Shown: positions 15,203 to 23,796, counted from the first letter of the stretch. The stretch is DNA of 50,031 bases from Candidatus Rokuibacteriota bacterium (GCA_003221515.1 QHSI01000135.1:1-50031); one strand, 5' to 3'. Numbers and translations are program-made. Notes: generated by a model from the letters alone, not told the origin.

Positions 15203-16606
15203 CGGCGGGGGCGAGCCGCCGAGCGCGCGCTCCGCGGCCGCCTCGCCAGACCTGACGCAATCCGCGATCCCGACGCCTCGATAGGCGCCGCCGGCCAGAT
15301 GGAGGCCGGGCAGCGCCGCGGCGCAGCGCTCGATGGCTTCCACGCGGCCGAGGTGCCCCACGTGGTACTGCGGCATCGCCTTCGGCCAGCGGTGGACACG
15401 CGTGAGGAGCGGCTCGGCGGTGACGCCGAGCGCCTGGCGCAGCTCCTCGCGGGCGGTGGCGATCAGCGTCGCGTCGTCGGAATCGAGCGCGCCCTCGTTC
15501 AGCGCACCGCCGACGAAGCACCGCAGCAGCACCCGGCCCGCCGGCGCGCGGCCCGGATACTTCACGCTCGAGAACGTGCACGCGAGCACAGTGCGCCCCT
15601 CGCTGCGCGGCACCACGAAGCCGAAGCCGTCGAGCGCGTGCGGGACGTCACCGCGCCGATAGCCGACGCTGATCGTCGCCGACGAGGCGTAGGCGATCTC
15701 GCCGAGCAGTGCGGCGAGCGCTGGATCGACGTACCGCAACAGGCGGCCGGCCGCGTGCGCTTCGGTCGTGACGATGACGCGATCGGCCTCGAGCGCCGTG
15801 CCGTCGTCGGTCGTGACACGCCAGCCCTGGCCTGCTCGCTCGATCCCGCGCCCGCGTTGCCCGAGACGAACCGCGCCCGGCGGAAGCCGTGACGCCAGCC
15901 TCAGCACCATCTCGCCCATGCCGTCCTTGAACGTCACGAACAGACTCCAGCGCCCCCCGCGCGTTCCGCCTCGACGCGCCCTGCGGCTCGCCCGCCAGAG
16001 CCCGAGGATCAGCGAGCGCTCACGCCGCTCCAGCTCGAGGAACCGCGGCATCGTCGCCGCCAGCGAGAGATCGTCCGGATCGGCGGTGTAGATCCCGGCC
16101 ACCAGCGGCTGCGCCACGCGCTCGAGCGCCTGCGCGCCGAGGCGCCGCCGCACGAACGCGCCGAGGCTCTCGTCGTCGACGACCGAACGCGGCCGGACGA
16201 GGTCGAGCGCCATGCGCAGCTTGCCGCCCCAGGAGAAGAGATCCGACGAGAGAAAGGGGCCGAGCTTCGTCGGCGCCAGGAGCTGGAACCCGTCGGGCAG
16301 CGGATGGAGGCGACCGTGGCGCCAGACGAAGACCTTGCGGAATCGATCGTCGGTCCGCACCAGGCGGTCCGCGACGCCGAGCCGGCGGCAGAGCCCGAGC
16401 GCCCACGGCTTCTCCGAAAGGAACGAATCGGGGCCCGCCTCGATCAGGCACCCGTCGGCGCGCTCGGTCGCGATCGTGCCGCCGAGGCGGTCGCGCGCTT
16501 CGACCACGGTGAGGTCGATGGCCAGGGACCGCTCCCGCGCCAGCTCGACGGCGCGATGGGCCGCGGCGAGGCCCGTGATACCGGCGCCGATGACGACGAG
16601 CTTCAC
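15170..16606 (-). CDS. hemY: Oxygen-dependent protoporphyrinogen/coproporphyrinogen oxidase
   Basis: A 478-residue flavoprotein. The N-terminus VVIGAGITGLAAAHRA is the FAD dinucleotide fold, followed by VVEARDRLGGTIATERADGCLIEAGPDSFLSEKP. Near the C-terminus LHLAGGAYRGVGIADCVRSGEAAAERAL is the second FAD motif of HemY. It oxidises protoporphyrinogen IX, or coproporphyrinogen III if the lineage uses the coproporphyrin route; both are the same family. GTG 16606 shares one base with the hemH stop (TAGTG). Order hemE-hemH-hemY is the same as in Bacillus. Use of O2 indicates at least microaerobic life. Confidence 0.94.
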   Translation of the reverse strand: MKLVVIGAGITGLAAAHRAVELARERSLAIDLTVVEARDRLGGTIATERADGCLIEAGPDSFLSEKPWALGLCRRLGVADRLVRTDDRFRKVFVWRHGRLHPLPDGFQLLAPTKLGPFLSSDLFSWGGKLRMALDLVRPRSVVDDESLGAFVRRRLGAQALERVAQPLVAGIYTADPDDLSLAATMPRFLELERRERSLILGLWRASRRARRGGTRGGRWSLFVTFKDGMGEMVLRLASRLPPGAVRLGQRGRGIERAGQGWRVTTDDGTALEADRVIVTTEAHAAGRLLRYVDPALAALLGEIAYASSATISVGYRRGDVPHALDGFGFVVPRSEGRTVLACTFSSVKYPGRAPAGRVLLRCFVGGALNEGALDSDDATLIATAREELRQALGVTAEPLLTRVHRWPKAMPQYHVGHLGRVEAIERCAAALPGLHLAGGAYRGVGIADCVRSGEAAAERALGGSPPPSDRLDGAELP

Positions 16607-17529
16607 TAGCCGCCCGCGGCTCGCACGAGCTCGGCGAGCATCTTGACGAACTCCGGATGATCGTTGACGGCGGCGGCGCGGTGGAGCGTGAGCCCCTGCG
16701 CGCCCGCGCGCTGGCGCGCCTCGACGTCGAGGTCGTAGAGCACCTCGACGTGATCGACCACGAAGCCGATCGGCACCACCACCGCGTGGCGCTCGCCCTC
16801 GGCGGCGAAGCGATCGAGGACGTCGCCGACGTCGGGCTCGAGCCACGGATCGCCCGGGCTCCCGCTCCGGCTCTGATAGGCGATCGACCAGTGCGCATGC
16901 TGCAGGCGCGTCGCCACCGCCTGCGCCGCCGCCGTGAGATCGGCGACGTACGGCGACGCGGCGGCCATCGCCACGGGGATGCTGTGCGCGGTGAACACCA
17001 GGGGCGTCCGCGCCCGCGCGGCCGCGGGAACCTCGCCGAGCGCCGCCCGCGCACGATCGGCGACCGCCGCGGCGTAGCGTGGCCGCATGGACCACGCCGG
17101 CGCGAACGTCACGTCCGGCGCGCTGGCGACCTTCGTCCGCGCCTCGGCGACGTCGTGCACGTAGCGGTCCCACGAGGCTTCGGTGCGAAGCGGCGAGAGG
17201 ATGACGCCGAGCGCCCGCTGCACGCCCTTGCCCGCCATCTCGGCGAGGGTCTCGTGGACGAACGGATGCCAGTTGCGCATGCCCACGAACACGGGGAGCG
17301 CAGGCCCCCAACGGGCGAGGGAATCTTGAAGGCCGCGCGCCTGCGCGGCGGTCAGCTCGTTGAGCGGCGAGCGGCCGCCCGCCATCTGCTCGTAGTGATG
17401 CGCGACCTCTTCGAGCCGTGACGCCGGGATGCTGCGGCCGCGCGCGACGATCTCGAGAAACGGCCGGATCTCGTGAGGCGCCGTCGGACCGCCGAACGCG
17501 ATCAGCAGCACCGCGTCGAGGGCGCTCAT
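16606..17529 (-). CDS. hemH: Ferrochelatase
   Basis: A 307-residue protein that inserts Fe2+ into the porphyrin. It begins VLLIAFGGPTAPHEIRPFLEIVARGRSIP, has SPLNELTAAQA, PVFVGMRNWHPFV, and the VFTAHSIPVAM motif with the catalytic His. GDPWLEPDVGDVL and VPIGFVVDHVEVLYDLDVEA near the C-terminus carry the conserved Glu and metal-site residues. Length is that of soluble bacterial ferrochelatases, without a [2Fe-2S] extension. ATG 17529 overlaps the hemE stop as ATGA. Whether the true substrate is protoporphyrin or coproporphyrin cannot be decided here; no hemQ is in the window. Confidence 0.94.
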   Translation of the reverse strand: MSALDAVLLIAFGGPTAPHEIRPFLEIVARGRSIPASRLEEVAHHYEQMAGGRSPLNELTAAQARGLQDSLARWGPALPVFVGMRNWHPFVHETLAEMAGKGVQRALGVILSPLRTEASWDRYVHDVAEARTKVASAPDVTFAPAWSMRPRYAAAVADRARAALGEVPAAARARTPLVFTAHSIPVAMAAASPYVADLTAAAQAVATRLQHAHWSIAYQSRSGSPGDPWLEPDVGDVLDRFAAEGERHAVVVPIGFVVDHVEVLYDLDVEARQRAGAQGLTLHRAAAVNDHPEFVKMLAELVRAAGG

Positions 17530-18563
17530 CGCCGCGCCGACATCTCGTGCACCATCTCGACCAGCGCCTTCACGTGCTCCACCGGCGTCTGCGGCAGCAC
17601 GCCATGGCCGAGATTGAAGATGTGGCCGGGCCGGCCACCGGCGCGGCCGAGAATGTCCTTCACCCGCCGGCGGATGTGCGCGGGCTTCGTCAGCAACACC
17701 GCGGGGTCGAGGTTGCCCTGCACCGCGACGTCGTGGCCTACCATCGCCCACGCGGTATCGAGATCGACGCGCCAGTCCAGGCCGATCACGTCGCCGCCCG
17801 CCGCCCGCATGTGCGGCAGGAGCGACGCGGTGCCGGTGCCGAAGTGGATGACGGGCGTCCCCGGCGTCAGCGCGCGGATCAGCGCCTGCGTGTGCGGCAT
17901 CACGAAGGCGCGATAGTCGTCGGGCGCCAGCACGCCGACCCACGAGTCGAAGATCTGCACGGCCTCGGCGCCGGCCGCGATCTGGGCGTTGAGGTAGCGC
18001 GCGGTTGCCGCGACCAGGATCCCCATGAGGCGGGCCCAGCCCTCGGGCTCCTCGTACATCAGCCGCTTGGTGTGGAGGTAATCACGCGAAGGCCCGCCCT
18101 CGACGACGTAGGACGCGACCGTGAACGGCGCGCCCGCGAAGCCGATGAGCGGCACTTTTCCGCCGAGCGCCTGCTTCACTCGCCGCACCGCCTCGAACAC
18201 GAACGGCACCGCGGCGTCGACGTCGATCGCGTCGAGCCGAGCGACCTGCGCCTCGCTGCGAACGGGACGATGGATGACGGGCCCTTCGCCCTTCGCGAAC
18301 TCGAGGCCGACACCGAGCGGCTCGACGATCAGAAGGATGTCGGCGAAGAGGATCGCCGCATCGACGCCGAGGCGGTCGACGGGCTGCAGCGTGACTTCGG
18401 CCGCCGCCTCCGGGTTCCGGGCAAGCTCGAGGAATCCGTACCGCTCGCGCATCGCCCGATACTCCGGCAGATAGCGGCCGGCCTGCCGCATGAGCCAGAT
18501 GGGAGTGTACGGCGTCGGCGCCCGGCGCGCGGCGCGCAGCAAGAGTGCATCTGAGGCCGGCAC
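17526..18563 (-). CDS. hemE: Uroporphyrinogen decarboxylase
   Basis: A 345-residue protein that decarboxylates uroporphyrinogen III to coproporphyrinogen III. It has the signature PIWLMRQAGRYLPEYRAMRERYGF near the N-terminus, LFADILLIVEPLGVGLEF with the conserved Asp, and GFAGAPFTVASYVVEGG, followed by IFDSWVGVLAP and VIHFGTG. GTG 18563 is chosen: it gives the usual N-terminal length before the RQAGRYLPEYR motif, and a TAAGCT hexamer ends seven bases upstream. It heads the overlapping hemE-hemH-hemY operon. Its first 235 bases overlap the C-terminal frame of the upstream membrane-protein gene, which is unexpected. Confidence 0.95.
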   Translation of the reverse strand: MPASDALLLRAARRAPTPYTPIWLMRQAGRYLPEYRAMRERYGFLELARNPEAAAEVTLQPVDRLGVDAAILFADILLIVEPLGVGLEFAKGEGPVIHRPVRSEAQVARLDAIDVDAAVPFVFEAVRRVKQALGGKVPLIGFAGAPFTVASYVVEGGPSRDYLHTKRLMYEEPEGWARLMGILVAATARYLNAQIAAGAEAVQIFDSWVGVLAPDDYRAFVMPHTQALIRALTPGTPVIHFGTGTASLLPHMRAAGGDVIGLDWRVDLDTAWAMVGHDVAVQGNLDPAVLLTKPAHIRRRVKDILGRAGGRPGHIFNLGHGVLPQTPVEHVKALVEMVHEMSARR

Positions 18564-18931
18564 GCCGGCAAGCTTAGCAGAGCGGGTGGCCGATCGGTGC
18601 CTCGGCTCGATATGCCGGGCATCTGATGGTCGGCGCTGAAGTAGTCGAGGACCAGCGGAGTGGACAGTATCGCGAACCCTACGAAGATCGATCTGGTCCA
18701 CCATGTGGTGGTCTCGTTCGGAACAACGTTCGTGACAACCGCGAGGCCCGCAAAGAAGAGGACGCACACTGCGCCTGTGATCAACGTGCTTGGTGGGTGC
18801 GTCAGTCGGCGAGCGTGCGAGATTGGCCGAGCCTGGACGCGACTCTTGGTGAGCCAGCCCATGACTAGGGAGATGAGGAGGCTCCATATCGTCCACTGAA
18901 GTGCGGTGACCCACCATGACTTGTCGCTCAT
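18329..18931 (-). CDS. Hypothetical membrane protein with doubtful C-terminus
   Basis: The first ~105 residues look real: MSDKSWWVTALQWTIWSLLISLVMGWLTKS contains one transmembrane helix, and STLITGAVCVLFFAGLAVVTNVVP plus TRSIFVGFAILSTPLVLDYFSADH add two more. After DYFSADHQMPG the frame continues for about 80 residues into hemE with composition unlike a membrane protein (rich in Arg, Ser, Cys). I suspect that the true end is near 18610 and that the tail is read-through from a lost stop, a frameshift or a sequencing error. It lies 68 bp downstream of another membrane-protein gene. The local base composition is less GC-rich than its neighbours, a possible sign of transfer. No family recognised. 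Confidence 0.55.
   Translation of the reverse strand: MSDKSWWVTALQWTIWSLLISLVMGWLTKSRVQARPISHARRLTHPPSTLITGAVCVLFFAGLAVVTNVVPNETTTWWTRSIFVGFAILSTPLVLDYFSADHQMPGISSRGTDRPPALLSLPACRPQMHSCCAPRAGRRRRTLPSGSCGRPAAICRSIGRCASGTDSSSLPGTRRRRPKSRCSPSTASASMRRSSSPTSF
18571..18576 (-). promoter_or_regulatory. Candidate -10 element of the hemEHY operon (leaderless)
   Basis: TAAGCT on the minus strand ends seven bases before the hemE GTG. There is no Shine-Dalgarno before that GTG. The element lies inside the open frame of the upstream membrane-protein gene. Confidence 0.4.
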
Positions 18932-18999
18932 GGCGTCGGCCCGTCCCGATTGCCGTGGAGCCTCCGACTCGCCTGCTAGGGCTCGACGCTCGCCCGCAC

Positions 19000-19605
19000 C
19001 TACAACTGCCGCGAGGCGGCGTAGCCCCGGCCGATCATCACCAGCGCGAAGGCGTGGAAGCCCACGCTGACCCAGTGCTGGATCAGCAGGAAGATCACGC
19101 CGTCGAGGGCATACAGCACCATGCCAGCGATGAACGCCCAGCCGCGCCCCTTGGTCGCCTGGTAGCCGAAGAACGCGAAGAGCCCGATCACGGCCAGGCT
19201 CACGAGGCCGGCGGTCACGTCCGCCGACGGCCCGGACCGGTGCGAGAGCTCCTGGACCACCTGCGTGACGCCGAGACCGAGGATGAAGCGCCACTGCGCG
19301 CCGGTGAGCGCGACCACGCAATTGATCAGCGAGAGCGCGGCCACCCAGTAGAACCACTGGGCGCCGTTGCGCCGCTGGGACTCCAGCGCCTTGCGCGCTT
19401 CGTCGATGGTGCCGGCGCCCACGCCGGCCGGACTTGCCGGCAAGGGCGCGGCGTTGGCGCCGCGAGGGCGCGCCGCGCTCGGCGCGGCGACGGGTGCGCG
19501 ATCGTACATGGAAACCGGCTTGGGCTGAGGAGGACGACTGAACGGACTCGGGCCGCCGACGCTCGCTCCAACGCCGGGTCTGCTATTGGTGGCCTCGCTC
19601 GCCAT
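19000..19605 (-). CDS. Hypothetical membrane protein with proline-rich N-terminus
   Basis: A 201-residue protein. ATG 19605 has GGGAGG five bases upstream. Residues 1-65 are disordered, rich in Pro, Ala and Ser. Four hydrophobic helices follow: FYWVAALSLINCVVALTGAQW, AGLVSLAVIGLFAFFGYQA, WAFIAGMVLYALDGVIFLLI and VGFHAFALVMIGRGYAA. The 122-bp stretch upstream contains no gene. No enzyme motif is visible and I do not recognise a family with a known role. The next same-strand gene starts 68 bp downstream. Confidence 0.75.
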   Translation of the reverse strand: MASEATNSRPGVGASVGGPSPFSRPPQPKPVSMYDRAPVAAPSAARPRGANAAPLPASPAGVGAGTIDEARKALESQRRNGAQWFYWVAALSLINCVVALTGAQWRFILGLGVTQVVQELSHRSGPSADVTAGLVSLAVIGLFAFFGYQATKGRGWAFIAGMVLYALDGVIFLLIQHWVSVGFHAFALVMIGRGYAASRQL

Positions 19606-19727
19606 GGTGGCCTCCCTGTCACTCCGCCCGTGTCAATTTGTGCGAGCTCCCCGTTTCTCGGAAGCCCAACGGGCGTCTGGGAGAGGTAGGGGCAATGTCC
19701 GTGCCAGGGCGCCTTACGCTCGGCCGG

Positions 19728-21707
19728 TCACGGCAGACTCAGCGCGAGCAGCTCGGCGGGAAGGTTGGCGCCGCCGACAGGGACGACGATGTACTGCTTG
19801 CCATCCGCGAAGTAGGTCATCAGCGCGCCCGTCGCGTTCTCCGGAAGCGCGATCTTCGTGATCAGCTCGCCGCTCGCCTTGTCGAAGGCCAGCAGCGCGG
19901 GATCGTCGCTGACGAGCCGCGGAACGAGGACCCAGGGACGGTCGGTGGCCGGCCGCGGCGGCCCCGCCGACCCCGCCTGCGCGACGAAGAGCAACGTTCG
20001 CGTCACGAGCGGAAAGCTCCGGCGGTTCCAGCCGAGCCTTCCGAGCTGGAGCGGCTCGAGCAGCGGATGGCGCCGCGGCCCTTCGCCGACTGGCATCACC
20101 CACGCGTGCTCACCGGAGTTCAGATCGATGGCGGTGAGGCGACCGAACGGAGGCTTGAGCAGCGGCAAGCCTTGGGGTCCCGTCAGACGCTGCGAGCGCC
20201 CGACGTACCGATCGCTGATCGAGCTCCCGGCAGGCGGAGCACTCAGGCTGACGACGTTGGGAGACGTGACCGACGTCACGTACAGCCGTCCGGTGTCGGG
20301 ATCGAAGGCCGCACCCGCCCAGCTCGCGCCGCCGCCGATCCCTGGGACGAGCACCGTCCCTCGCTCGCTGGGCGGCGTGAACAACGGGCCGTAGTCGTAC
20401 TGGCCGAGGATCGCGAGCGCCTCGGCGCGAAGCTCCGGCGTGAAGTCGATGACGTCGGCCGTCGCAATTCCCTGGCGCTCGAACGGCGGGGGCTTCGTCG
20501 GGAAGGGCTGGCTCGTGGCCGTCTTCTCTCCCGCGATCGCGGACTGCGGCACTGGACGATCCTCGATGGGCCAGACCGGTTGGCCCGTCGCGCGATCGAA
20601 CACGTAGACGAACCCTTGCTTGGTGACCTGCGCCACGGCGCGAACCCGCCGGCCGTCCACCGTGATGTCGACGAGATTCGGCGCGGCCGGGAGGTCGTAG
20701 TCCCAGAGCCCGTGGCGAACGAGCTGGAAGTGCCACACGCGCCGGCCGGTGGCCGCCTCGAGGCAGACGAGGCTCTCGGCGAACAGGTTGCTGCCGGGAC
20801 GCTCGCCGCCGTAGTAGTCGTTCGCCGCCGGGCTGAACGGCAGATAGACGTAACCGAGCTCCTCGTCGGCGCTCATGACCGTCCACACGTTCACGCCGCC
20901 GACCGTGTCCGCGGAGCCGTTGTGCCACGTGTCGTAGCCAAAGTCGCCGGCGCGGGGAATGGAGTGGAAGGTCCAACGCAGCGCGCCGGAGCGCACGTCG
21001 AATGCCCGGACGTGGCCGGGCGGCATGTCGGCGCGCATCGGCCAGCCCTGGATCGAAGAGCCGACGATCACGAGGTCGCGGACGACGAGAGGCGGGGACG
21101 TGACCGAGTACCAGCGACGGTCGACCGGCCGCCCCAGGCCCTCGACGAGGTCGACGCGTCCGTGCTGGCCAAAGCTCGCGTTGGGCGTCCCGGTCCGCGC
21201 GTCGAGCGAGAGCAGATAGCCATTCCCCGTCCCGACGAAGAGTCGCGCGCCGCTGGCGTCAGCCCAGTGGGCGACGCCGCGATGCACGTAGCCGAAGTTG
21301 GCTGGCGTGCCGTGGATCCAGATCTTGGGGTCGTGGACCCATAGCGTCCGGCCGGTTCTCGCGTCGATGGCGGCGACCTGGCTCGCCGACGTGCTGACGT
21401 ACAGGACGCCACCCACCATCACTGGCGTCGCCTCGTTGGCCCAGGTCCGCATTTCCGGCCGCGAGGCCATCAGCTCGCGATCGGGCGACACCCAGCGCCA
21501 GACGATGCGGAGCTGCTTGACGTTGTCGCGGGTGATCTGGTCGAGCGAAGAGTAGTGGGCGTTCGCGTGCGTGCCGCCGTATGTCGGCCACTCGCCGCGC
21601 GCCGGCACCGGCGACGCCCCGCGGGCGATCAGCGCCCAGCCGGTCGCCCCGACTGTCACGACCGCGATGAGCGATGCGACGGCACGCGCCCGGTGGTCGA
21701 TGATCAT
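19728..21707 (-). CDS. PQQ-binding beta-propeller dehydrogenase, glucose-dehydrogenase type
   Basis: A 659-residue quinoprotein. One N-terminal membrane or signal helix (AVASLIAVVTVGATGWALIA) precedes the eight-bladed propeller, which starts EWPTYGGTHANAHYSSLDQITRDNVKQL. Propeller W-motifs include IDARTGRTLWVHDP, FDVRSGALRWTF and LEAATGRRVWHFQ. The stretch QLVRHGLWDYDLPAAPNLVDI is typical of the membrane or sorbosone/glucose dehydrogenase branch, and it ends with GALMTYFADGKQYIVVPVGG. It should oxidise a sugar or alcohol in the periplasm and pass electrons to a cytochrome or quinone. There is no adjacent Cys-Cys pair as in the other quinoprotein. A cytochrome c gene lies directly upstream on the same strand. 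Confidence 0.88.
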   Translation of the reverse strand: MIIDHRARAVASLIAVVTVGATGWALIARGASPVPARGEWPTYGGTHANAHYSSLDQITRDNVKQLRIVWRWVSPDRELMASRPEMRTWANEATPVMVGGVLYVSTSASQVAAIDARTGRTLWVHDPKIWIHGTPANFGYVHRGVAHWADASGARLFVGTGNGYLLSLDARTGTPNASFGQHGRVDLVEGLGRPVDRRWYSVTSPPLVVRDLVIVGSSIQGWPMRADMPPGHVRAFDVRSGALRWTFHSIPRAGDFGYDTWHNGSADTVGGVNVWTVMSADEELGYVYLPFSPAANDYYGGERPGSNLFAESLVCLEAATGRRVWHFQLVRHGLWDYDLPAAPNLVDITVDGRRVRAVAQVTKQGFVYVFDRATGQPVWPIEDRPVPQSAIAGEKTATSQPFPTKPPPFERQGIATADVIDFTPELRAEALAILGQYDYGPLFTPPSERGTVLVPGIGGGASWAGAAFDPDTGRLYVTSVTSPNVVSLSAPPAGSSISDRYVGRSQRLTGPQGLPLLKPPFGRLTAIDLNSGEHAWVMPVGEGPRRHPLLEPLQLGRLGWNRRSFPLVTRTLLFVAQAGSAGPPRPATDRPWVLVPRLVSDDPALLAFDKASGELITKIALPENATGALMTYFADGKQYIVVPVGGANLPAELLALSLP

Positions 21708-21736
21708 GCCGGCGGCCTACCCCGATGGGCCAGCTC

Positions 21737-22084
21737 TCAACGCTTCTCGCCGGCCACGACGTAGGCCCAGAGCGCGTCGATCTCGTCGGCGCCGAACAGC
21801 CCGCCCAACGGAGGCATGGCGTTCTTGCCCCTCATCAGCACGTTGACGAAGCGGGGTTTCTCGTCCGACGGGAACTTCCGAAGGTCGAAGGCGCTCTGCG
21901 GATCGACCATGCGTGGGCCGTGGCAGGGCGCGCAGTTCCGCGCGAAAAGGGCCGCTCCCCGGCTGATCTGCTCCGGCTCGAAGCGACCGTCCGTTCCCTG
22001 GGCGGCGACGCTCGCGCCGTAGAGCGCGAGCGCGCCGCCGAGCCACCGGATTCGTCTTCTCAGTCCAGCAGCGCGAACGTCCAC
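21737..22084 (-). CDS. Periplasmic c-type cytochrome
   Basis: A 115-residue protein with one heme motif, Cys-Ala-Pro-Cys-His, in GAALFARNCAPCHGPRM, and a distal Met in KNAMPPLGGLFGADEIDALWAYV, so His/Met ligation is likely. RRRIRWLGGALALYGASVAAQG is its signal peptide. No ATG precedes it in frame; GTG 22084 overlaps the end of the upstream dehydrogenase by 25 bases, and a CTG at 22063 is an alternative. The position between two PQQ dehydrogenases suggests that it accepts their electrons, as XoxG does for XoxF. Confidence 0.88.
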   Translation of the reverse strand: MDVRAAGLRRRIRWLGGALALYGASVAAQGTDGRFEPEQISRGAALFARNCAPCHGPRMVDPQSAFDLRKFPSDEKPRFVNVLMRGKNAMPPLGGLFGADEIDALWAYVVAGEKR

Positions 22085-23739
22085 ACCGATCCGCCCTGCG
22101 GAATATTGCCGAGCTTCTGGCGATTCACGATCTCTCCCAGTCCGCCGAGGCCGGAGAGCACCGTGACGTACTGCTTGCCGTTGAGGGTCCAGGTGATCGG
22201 CTGCGCGTTGATGCCCGAGCCCGTCTTGAATTGCCAGAGGAGCTTGCCGGTGTCGGCGTCGATGGCCAGGAACTCGCCGGTCATCTTGCCGGTGAACAGG
22301 AGCCCGCCGCCGGTCGCCAGCATCGCGCCCCAGTGGGGGAAGTCCGGCAGCGGCATCCGCCAACGCGGCTGCGCGGTCATCGGATCGAGCGCGTTGACGT
22401 GTCCGACCGGCAGGTCCGCCGGACGATTCTCCGGATCCTTGGCCTCCATGAACATGTAGCGCTGTCCGGCTTTGAACGGCTCGACGGGAAGCAGGCGATA
22501 CATGCGCGCCGCGTGCATCGTGTTGGCGTAGAGGAGACCCGTGTTGGGATTGAAGGCGGCGTGCGGCCAGTTCTTCGCGCCGCGGGTCCCGGGCCACTTC
22601 TCGATCCACTCACCCGCCCGCACCTTCTGCCCGAGCTCCGACTCGACGGGCCGCCCGGTGTTCATGTCGACGTGCGTCGCCCAGGTGACCTTTTCGAATG
22701 GCTTGGCCGATAGCAGCTTGCCGGTCGCGCGATCGAGCACGTACAGGAAGCCGTTGCGGTTGAGCTGCATCACCACCTTACGGTTCTGGCCGTCGACCTT
22801 GACGTCGCCGAGGATCAGCTCCCAGCACGCGTCGTAGTCGTACGGGTCGTTCGGCGTCGCCTGATAGTGCCAGACGAGCTCACCCGTCTTGGGCCGGATC
22901 GCCAGGATCGAGGCGACGTAGAGGTTGTCGCCGGGCCGAGGCTCCGGATTCCACGGTCCGGCATTGCCGGTGCCCCAGTACACGAGGTCGAGCGCGGGAT
23001 CGTAGGAACCGGTGATCCAGGTCGAAGCGCCGCCGTGCTTGTACGCGTCGCCGGGGCCCCAGGTATCACCCCCGGGCTCGCCGGGCGCCGCCGTCGTGTA
23101 GCGCCGCCACAGGTGCCGGCCAGTGTCCGGGTCCCAGCCGTCGATGAAGCCGCGAATACCGTACTCGGCGCCGGAGATTCCGGTGAGCAGAACGCCGTTG
23201 GCCACCAGTGGGGCCACGGTCATCGAATAGCCTTCGGTCCAGTCGGCGGCCTTCGACTTCCAGAGCTGCTTGCCGGTCTTCTGATCGAGCGCGACCACGA
23301 ATGCGTCCAACGTGGTGCGGAACACCTTGCCGTTGTAGAGGGCCGGGCCCTTGTTCGACACGCCGCAGCACACCACCCGCGGCGTCTCGGGCAACCAGTC
23401 GACCTCCGTACGCCAGATCTGCTGGCCGGTGGCGACGTCGATGGCGACCGTCCATCTGGCGTTGGTGACGTACATCACGCCGTTGTACACGAGCGGTTGC
23501 GCCTGCTCACCCCAGCGGTTGTCGAGCGACAGGTTCCATACCGGCACCAGACGCTTCACCGTCCCCTTGTTGATCTGGTCGAGCGCACTGTAGCGATTCA
23601 GGTGGTAGCCCATCCCGTAGGTCAGCACGTTGTCCGTGTTCTTGCCGTCGTTCCGGAGGTCGTCCAGGGTTTGCGCCGATACCCCGCCGGCGCAGGTGAC
23701 GAAGAGCAGGAACCCGAGACTCCACAGGTAGCGCGTCAT
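22060..23739 (-). CDS. PQQ-dependent alcohol dehydrogenase with lanthanide-type Asp-Tyr-Asp motif
   Basis: A 559-residue periplasmic quinoprotein with a signal peptide (LWSLGFLLFVTCAGGVSAQ). The vicinal cysteines Cys124-Cys125 (RVVCCGVSNKG) form the disulfide ring over PQQ in type I alcohol dehydrogenases. Glu192 (GAEYG) and an Asn of GTGNAGPWN are the metal ligands of the family. The catalytic Asp301 is followed by Tyr and Asp303 (NDPYDYDACWE); in XoxF and PedH this second Asp is the extra ligand for a lanthanide, while calcium enzymes have Ala or Ser. ATG 23739 has AGGAGG seven bases upstream. Substrate may be methanol, ethanol or another alcohol. A cytochrome c and a second quinoprotein follow on the same strand. 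Confidence 0.92.
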   Translation of the reverse strand: MTRYLWSLGFLLFVTCAGGVSAQTLDDLRNDGKNTDNVLTYGMGYHLNRYSALDQINKGTVKRLVPVWNLSLDNRWGEQAQPLVYNGVMYVTNARWTVAIDVATGQQIWRTEVDWLPETPRVVCCGVSNKGPALYNGKVFRTTLDAFVVALDQKTGKQLWKSKAADWTEGYSMTVAPLVANGVLLTGISGAEYGIRGFIDGWDPDTGRHLWRRYTTAAPGEPGGDTWGPGDAYKHGGASTWITGSYDPALDLVYWGTGNAGPWNPEPRPGDNLYVASILAIRPKTGELVWHYQATPNDPYDYDACWELILGDVKVDGQNRKVVMQLNRNGFLYVLDRATGKLLSAKPFEKVTWATHVDMNTGRPVESELGQKVRAGEWIEKWPGTRGAKNWPHAAFNPNTGLLYANTMHAARMYRLLPVEPFKAGQRYMFMEAKDPENRPADLPVGHVNALDPMTAQPRWRMPLPDFPHWGAMLATGGGLLFTGKMTGEFLAIDADTGKLLWQFKTGSGINAQPITWTLNGKQYVTVLSGLGGLGEIVNRQKLGNIPQGGSVWTFALLD

Positions 23740-23790
23740 GATGGCTCCTCCTGGGTGCGTTGTGCGCCGCGGCTCGGCCGTCGGGCGCCG

Positions 23791-23796
23791 ATATTA
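23791..23796 (-). promoter_or_regulatory. Candidate -10 of the PQQ dehydrogenase operon
   Basis: TAATAT on the minus strand, about 51 bases before the ATG, in a locally AT-rich patch (23790-23830). The expected leader of about 45 bases includes the AGGAGG site. No firm -35 is seen. Confidence 0.35.

Noticed and set aside
12709-15255. An 848-codon plus-strand frame spanning the dehydrogenase and CoA-transferase
   Set aside because: It reads antisense to one real gene and out of frame through another; composition is Arg/Ala/Gly-rich and featureless.
19638-21344. A 568-codon plus-strand frame opposite the PQQ dehydrogenase
   Set aside because: Arg-rich antisense frame without motifs; the minus strand encodes a clear quinoprotein.
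19728-21707. Lanthanide use by the second quinoprotein because of its Asp-Tyr-Asp (LWDYDLP)
   Set aside because: That motif is normal for the glucose/sorbosone dehydrogenase branch at a different context; it does not have the diagnostic meaning established for XoxF/PedH.
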